From NCBI GenBank assembly GCA_964247295.1, contig CAXTTV010000057.1, positions 1 to 25,565 on the forward strand: a stretch of 25,565 bases of DNA. Direction: 5' to 3'. This document shows, one piece after another, positions 22,297 to 25,565 of the stretch. This DNA comes from CAXTTV01 sp964247295 (GTDB taxonomy: Bacteria > Chloroflexota > Ktedonobacteria > Ktedonobacterales > Ktedonobacteraceae). The position numbers and the translations under genes are program-made. Position 1 is the first letter of the stretch; the number at the start of each line of letters is the position of its first letter. The notes under the pieces are model-generated. The model had not been told where the DNA came from and ran no database searches. It was given only the letters and a program-made list of their open reading frames with translations.

Positions 22297-23859
22297 ATGC
22301 GAGCGATTATTAGCGTTGCCAATCGAGAGGGCCTGACGGAACTGGCGCGCGAATTGCAAGCAATAGACGTGGAAATCTTTTCCACCAGTGGGACGCATGC
22401 CGCTTTACGTGAGGTGGGGCTGAAGTCCTCCTCAGTGAGCGATCTGACGCACTTCCCAGAGATCCTGGATGGGCGGGTGAAAACGTTACATCCAGCGGTA
22501 CTGGGTGGTATTCTAGCTCGTCGTGACGAGCCCTCTCATCTCAATGAGATGCAGGCGCACGATATTTCCGCCATTGATCTTGTAGCTGTCAACCTGTATC
22601 CTTTCTCTCAGACTGTGGCGCGCCTAGAGACTACTCTGGAGGAGGCTCAGGAGCAGATCGACATTGGAGGCGTGACGCTGATCCGCGCCGCCGCCAAAAA
22701 CTTTCAACATGTGGTTGTGCTTGTCCGGCCTCAAGATTATCTATCGGTGATGCAGGAGTGGCGCAGCGAGGGGAGTGTCAGTCTAGAGACCCGGCGTCGC
22801 CTGGCCTCGATCGCCTTTCAACACACTGCCAGTTATGATAGCGCGATCGCCGAGTATTTGCGTCAGCAGACCTCTGACTTTTTCCCAGAAGATGTGACAT
22901 TGCCGCTGAAACGGGTGCAGACGCTGCGCTATGGTGAGAACCCTCACCAGAACGCCGCCTTCTATCGCTGGCCGGAGACCGCTCCCGGTTCTGCGACTGT
23001 CGCGGGGGCCGAGGTGCTGAATGGGAAAGAGCTCTCGTTCAATAATCTGTTGGATTTAGATGCAGCCCTGACCTCCGTTGCTAGCTTCACCGCGCCAACC
23101 ATCTCGATTATTAAACATACAAACCCCTGTGGACTGGCCTGTAGCGACTCTCTGGTCGAGGCGTATCGCAAAGCGCACAGCGGAGATCCAGTCTCAGCCT
23201 ACGGTGGGATTATTGGCAGCAATCGGATGATTGATGAGGCTACGGCTCAGGAGATCTGTCAGCTTTTTTATGAGGCGATCATCGCGCCGGATTATACGTC
23301 TGAGGCTCTGGCAATTCTCCGCCAAAAGAAAAATCTGCGTATCCTCGCGACTCATAGTCCGATTGATCCCAAAAACAATACAACACATGCCCTCAAAACC
23401 GGTCGTCTGGATATCCGCAGCGTCAGTGGAGGGTTGCTTTTGCAGACCCCGGATTTTGTCAACGAGCAAGATCTTAATTATACGGTGATGACCGAGCGTG
23501 AGCCGACGCTAGAAGAGGTGACCGATCTGATGTTCGCCTGGAAGGCGGCTCAGCATGTTAAGTCGAACGCGATCGTTCTGGCGCATAAGCTGACCCTTGT
23601 TGGCGTAGGGGCTGGACAGATGAACCGCGTTACCAGTGTGCAGATTGCTGTCAAGAAGGCAGCGGATCGGGCGCGGGGCGCTGTTCTGGCTTCTGATGCC
23701 TTTTTTCCATTCGCTGACGGAATTGAAGCGGCGGCCCAGGTCGGTGTGACAGCCATCATTCAACCGGGAGGGTCTATTCGCGATGAAGAGACCATCAAGA
23801 CCGCCAACCATTACGCGATCGCGATGATCTTCACTGGAAGACGGCACTTCCGCCATTAA
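22297..23859 (+). CDS. purH: Bifunctional AICAR formyltransferase / IMP cyclohydrolase
   Basis: PurH carries out the last two steps of purine synthesis: formylation of AICAR with 10-formyl-THF, then ring closure to IMP. The 520-residue product has the N-terminal MGS-like cyclohydrolase domain (S-T-S-G-T-H near residue 33, V-K-T-L-H-P-A-V-L-G-G-I-L-A-R near 65). The transformylase domain follows, with K273-H274 in K-H-T-N-P-C-G and the C-terminal F-F-P-F-A-D-G-I-E-A-A, Q-P-G-G-S-I-R-D and T-G-R-R-H-F-R-H. ATG 22297 has gaaaggg before it; a start 7 codons earlier lacks one. Length is normal. It stands alone, not in a pur operon within the window. Confidence 0.97.
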   Translation: MRAIISVANREGLTELARELQAIDVEIFSTSGTHAALREVGLKSSSVSDLTHFPEILDGRVKTLHPAVLGGILARRDEPSHLNEMQAHDISAIDLVAVNLYPFSQTVARLETTLEEAQEQIDIGGVTLIRAAAKNFQHVVVLVRPQDYLSVMQEWRSEGSVSLETRRRLASIAFQHTASYDSAIAEYLRQQTSDFFPEDVTLPLKRVQTLRYGENPHQNAAFYRWPETAPGSATVAGAEVLNGKELSFNNLLDLDAALTSVASFTAPTISIIKHTNPCGLACSDSLVEAYRKAHSGDPVSAYGGIIGSNRMIDEATAQEICQLFYEAIIAPDYTSEALAILRQKKNLRILATHSPIDPKNNTTHALKTGRLDIRSVSGGLLLQTPDFVNEQDLNYTVMTEREPTLEEVTDLMFAWKAAQHVKSNAIVLAHKLTLVGVGAGQMNRVTSVQIAVKKAADRARGAVLASDAFFPFADGIEAAAQVGVTAIIQPGGSIRDEETIKTANHYAIAMIFTGRRHFRH

Positions 23860-23877
23860 TGCTCAGCATACAAAAAA

Positions 23878-23900
23878 GCAGGAGGATAGTTTCCTCCTGC
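23878..23900 (-). terminator. Terminator between purH and the membrane-protein gene
   Basis: GCAGGAGGA (23878-23886) and TCCTCCTGC (23892-23900) form a perfect 9-bp stem with a 5-base loop. The A-run at 23872-23877 becomes a T-run on the minus strand, so it best fits the leftward gene; it may also act weakly on purH. Confidence 0.75.
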
Positions 23901-23922
23901 CATATTTGTTTGATGGATACTA

Positions 23923-24303
23923 TCAGGCCACAAGCTCATCTGAGAAGAAGCGGACCCACAGAACTACCACAGCCAGACCGCCGACCAGAGCAAAAAAGCC
24001 AACGGCACCGCCGGCCTCATTCGCGGGATCTTTGAACGGGTAAAAAATGATCATTGCCAGCCAGGCGATTGTCAGGATCACAGTCAGGCTCAGCTTGGTT
24101 GACTCCGCGCTAGAGCGATAGAAAATGTGATAGGCCACAATCACAAGCAGGCCGATCAGGATCGCTGTGAGCCTTAAGGGAGCAATAATGTTTGCCCCAA
24201 AGTCAATTACGAGCGTGGGCGAAATAAAAGTAAAACAGCAGACCCACAGCAGGCCCAGGATGATACCCCCAAGAACCTTGCCTAGCTGCACAGAATTATT
24301 CAC
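23923..24303 (-). CDS. Small four-helix membrane protein
   Basis: The 126-residue product has four hydrophobic segments: G-G-I-I-L-G-L-L-W-V-C-C-F (about 8-30), I-L-I-G-L-L-V-I-V-A-Y (45-62), V-I-L-T-I-A-W-L-A-M-I-I (72-90) and V-G-F-F-A-L-V-G-G-L-A-V-V-V-L-W-V (98-118). GTG 24303 has AAAGGAG nine bases upstream; the longer frame to 24405 runs through the promoter region and is unlikely. Its own promoter and terminator make it a single-gene unit. No family is recognised. Confidence 0.75.
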   Translation of the reverse strand: MNNSVQLGKVLGGIILGLLWVCCFTFISPTLVIDFGANIIAPLRLTAILIGLLVIVAYHIFYRSSAESTKLSLTVILTIAWLAMIIFYPFKDPANEAGGAVGFFALVGGLAVVVLWVRFFSDELVA

Positions 24304-24365
24304 GACGTATGGCTCCTTTCGAGGAGTATTGAAATGATTATAGCCATCTGCACAGGACACGTGCG

Positions 24366-24395
24366 AATACATCCTATTGTAGTCCCTGAGACTAC
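24366..24395 (-). promoter_or_regulatory. Candidate promoter of the four-helix membrane protein gene
   Basis: On the minus strand TTGATT and TACAAT are spaced by 18 bases, about 70 bases before the GTG. A small TAGTC/GACTA inverted repeat lies in the spacer next to the -10 box. Coordinates are approximate by a few bases. Confidence 0.4.
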
Positions 24396-24457
24396 TAGAA
24401 ATCAACCTTTTCTTTTTTGAACAATGTTTTCCTCTCTGGAAAGGATTGGAGTATCAG

Positions 24458-25405
24458 ATGCAAAACTTTTCTTCTTATGTAACGTTAAGCGAAGAGGTTC
24501 GCGATGCTTTAGAGCAAGATCGTCCCGTGGTGGCTTTGGAGTCCACGGTGATCTCTCACGGCCTCCCGTATCCTGATAATGTAGAGGTTGCTCTCCAGAT
24601 AGAGAAGACGATCCGCGAGGAAGGAGCGGTCCCCGCGACAATCGCGATCCGTGAGGGGAAGATCCTGGTCGGGCTTTTGCGAGAGCAAGTAGAGGAATTG
24701 GGGACCACGACTGGCGTACTTAAGGTGAGCCGAAGGGATCTTGGACTGGCTCTGGCTACTGGCAACCTGGGAGCAACTACGGTTGCTGGAACAATGCTCT
24801 GCGCCAGTCTAGTCGGTATCCGCTTTTTCGCGACTGGAGGAATTGGCGGTGTCCATCGCGGCGCGGCCTCTACGATGGATATTTCCGCTGACCTGACCGA
24901 GCTAAGCAAAACTCCGGTTCTGGTCGTTTGTGCCGGCGCTAAGTCAATTCTGGATCTAGATCTGACATTAGAGTATCTGGAGACACAGGGTGTGCCCGTT
25001 CTGGGTTGGGAGACCGACGAGCTTCCCGCTTTTTATGTTCGCAAGAGTGGGCGCAGACTTCAGCAACGAGTGGATGATCTTACTCAACTTGCAGCGATTG
25101 TCCGGGCCCATTGGGATTGTGGTCTGGCTGGACTGGTTGTTGGCTGCCCAATCCCTGAGGAGTATGCTCTGGATGTTGAGCCTCTGGAAAAGGCGACTCA
25201 AGAGGCTTTGCTATTGGCCCAGGAACAGGGGATCAAGGGGGCCGCGACGACGCCTTTTCTGCTTTCTCATGTCGCGAGAATTACTAGTGGCGAGAGCGTC
25301 GAGGCAAATAAGGCGCTGCTCCTCAATAATGCTCGCTGGGGAGCACGTTTCGCGCGCGCGACTCCGCTGGGAAGTTCCAAAGGAACGGGAGCACATCGAG
25401 GGTGA
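24458..25405 (+). CDS. psuG: Pseudouridine-5'-phosphate glycosidase
   Basis: PsuG splits the C-C glycosidic bond of pseudouridine 5'-phosphate to uracil and ribose 5-phosphate, a step in pseudouridine breakdown. The 315-residue product carries the family motifs: A-L-E-S-T-V-I-S-H-G-L-P-Y-P near residue 27, A-T-I-A-I-R-E-G-K, K-V-S-R-R-D-L, F-A-T-G-G-I-G-G-V-H-R-G-A, D-I-S-A-D-L-T-E-L, C-A-G-A-K-S-I-L-D, and C-terminal T-T-P-F-L-L and E-A-N-K-A-L-L-L-N-N-A. ATG 24458 with GGAG seven bases before it is preferred to TTG 24446. No psuK kinase gene is visible; the next gene starts about 105 bases later and is too short here to identify. Confidence 0.95.
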   Translation: MQNFSSYVTLSEEVRDALEQDRPVVALESTVISHGLPYPDNVEVALQIEKTIREEGAVPATIAIREGKILVGLLREQVEELGTTTGVLKVSRRDLGLALATGNLGATTVAGTMLCASLVGIRFFATGGIGGVHRGAASTMDISADLTELSKTPVLVVCAGAKSILDLDLTLEYLETQGVPVLGWETDELPAFYVRKSGRRLQQRVDDLTQLAAIVRAHWDCGLAGLVVGCPIPEEYALDVEPLEKATQEALLLAQEQGIKGAATTPFLLSHVARITSGESVEANKALLLNNARWGARFARATPLGSSKGTGAHRG

Positions 25406-25421
25406 GTCAAATAAGATAGAT

Positions 25422-25440
25422 CGGGTCACATGTGGACCCG
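25422..25440 (+). other. Small hairpin after psuG
   Basis: CGGGTC and GACCCG form a 6-bp stem around a 7-base loop, 17 bases after the psuG stop. No T-run follows, so it is at best a weak terminator or an RNA-stabilising stem. Confidence 0.4.
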
Positions 25441-25510
25441 TGCCCAGGGGAAATACAGAGTCGCAGGCTTATTCCCTATCAAGGCAGGTAAACAGAGAGG
25501 ATAGAAAGAA

Positions 25511-25565
25511 ATGAGAATGGCTGTGCGCAATCAGTCCTATAGGTTTGCGACACGCTCTTTACGCG
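25511..25565 (+). CDS. Start of a gene running off the right edge
   Basis: ATG 25511 follows an AGAGG element at 10-11 bases, and the frame stays open to the edge (18 codons; the product begins M-R-M-A-V-R-N-Q-S-Y). The basic N-terminus is all that can be seen. No function can be given. Confidence 0.45.
   Translation, partial: MRMAVRNQSYRFATRSLR

Noticed and set aside
1..25565. CRISPR array, complete insertion sequence or prophage
   Set aside because: No evenly spaced direct repeats with unique spacers, no transposase or integrase motif and no phage structural gene were found.

Overview
The window is about 25.6 kb of a bacterial chromosome of mid GC content, mixing conserved housekeeping genes with AT-richer accessory segments. 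The gene set fits a Chloroflexota genome, most likely Ktedonobacteria: an MshC-like short cysteinyl ligase, a MerR/B12 photoreceptor-type regulator, a large STAND-TPR protein and a secreted GH44 enzyme, together with abundant TTG/GTG starts. That assignment is inference from gene content; no rRNA or other phylogenetic marker is present.

Layout. 1-5475 (+): an AT-rich cassette (3' end of a possible toxin gene plus two related small genes) occurs twice, on either side of a tatD-cysS pair. The second copy is 5'-truncated and its last gene is frameshifted. 5476-6374: a gene-poor stretch with decayed coding remnants and one copy of a short dispersed repeat. 6375-8591 (+): a secreted GH44 glycoside hydrolase with a C-terminal F5/8-type (discoidin) domain, closed by a strong terminator. 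8847-9433 (-): two broken genes, an SRPBCC-family protein with a homopolymer frameshift and a DJ-1/PfpI C-terminal stub. 9434-12469 (-): a 1011-residue STAND NTPase with a TPR tail. 12673-12843 (-): a 56-residue membrane peptide. 13027-14643 (+): a polytopic DUF4129 protein whose promoter contains a perfect dyad.

14655-18420 (-): recF, dnaN and a CarH-like MerR/B12-binding regulator, all transcribed leftward (regulator, then dnaN, then recF). 18623-19931 (+): the rplU-rpmA operon with a strong promoter, a structured leader of about 390 nt and a strong terminator. 19962-21737 (-): a membrane-anchored exported protein with Gly/Asn/Thr/Pro repeats. 22297-23859 (+): purH. 23923-24303 (-): a four-helix membrane protein. 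24458-25405 (+): psuG. 25511 onward (+): the start of another gene.

How the parts relate. The housekeeping genes (tatD, cysS, recF, dnaN, rplU, rpmA, purH, psuG) look intact. Most signs of turnover lie at 1-5475, 5476-6374 and 8847-9434: duplication, truncation, frameshifts and gene stubs. The best candidates for undescribed biology are the duplicated cassette with its four-member small-protein family, the cysS gene with MshC architecture, the CarH-like regulator upstream of dnaN-recF, and the dyad-containing promoter at 12952-12981.
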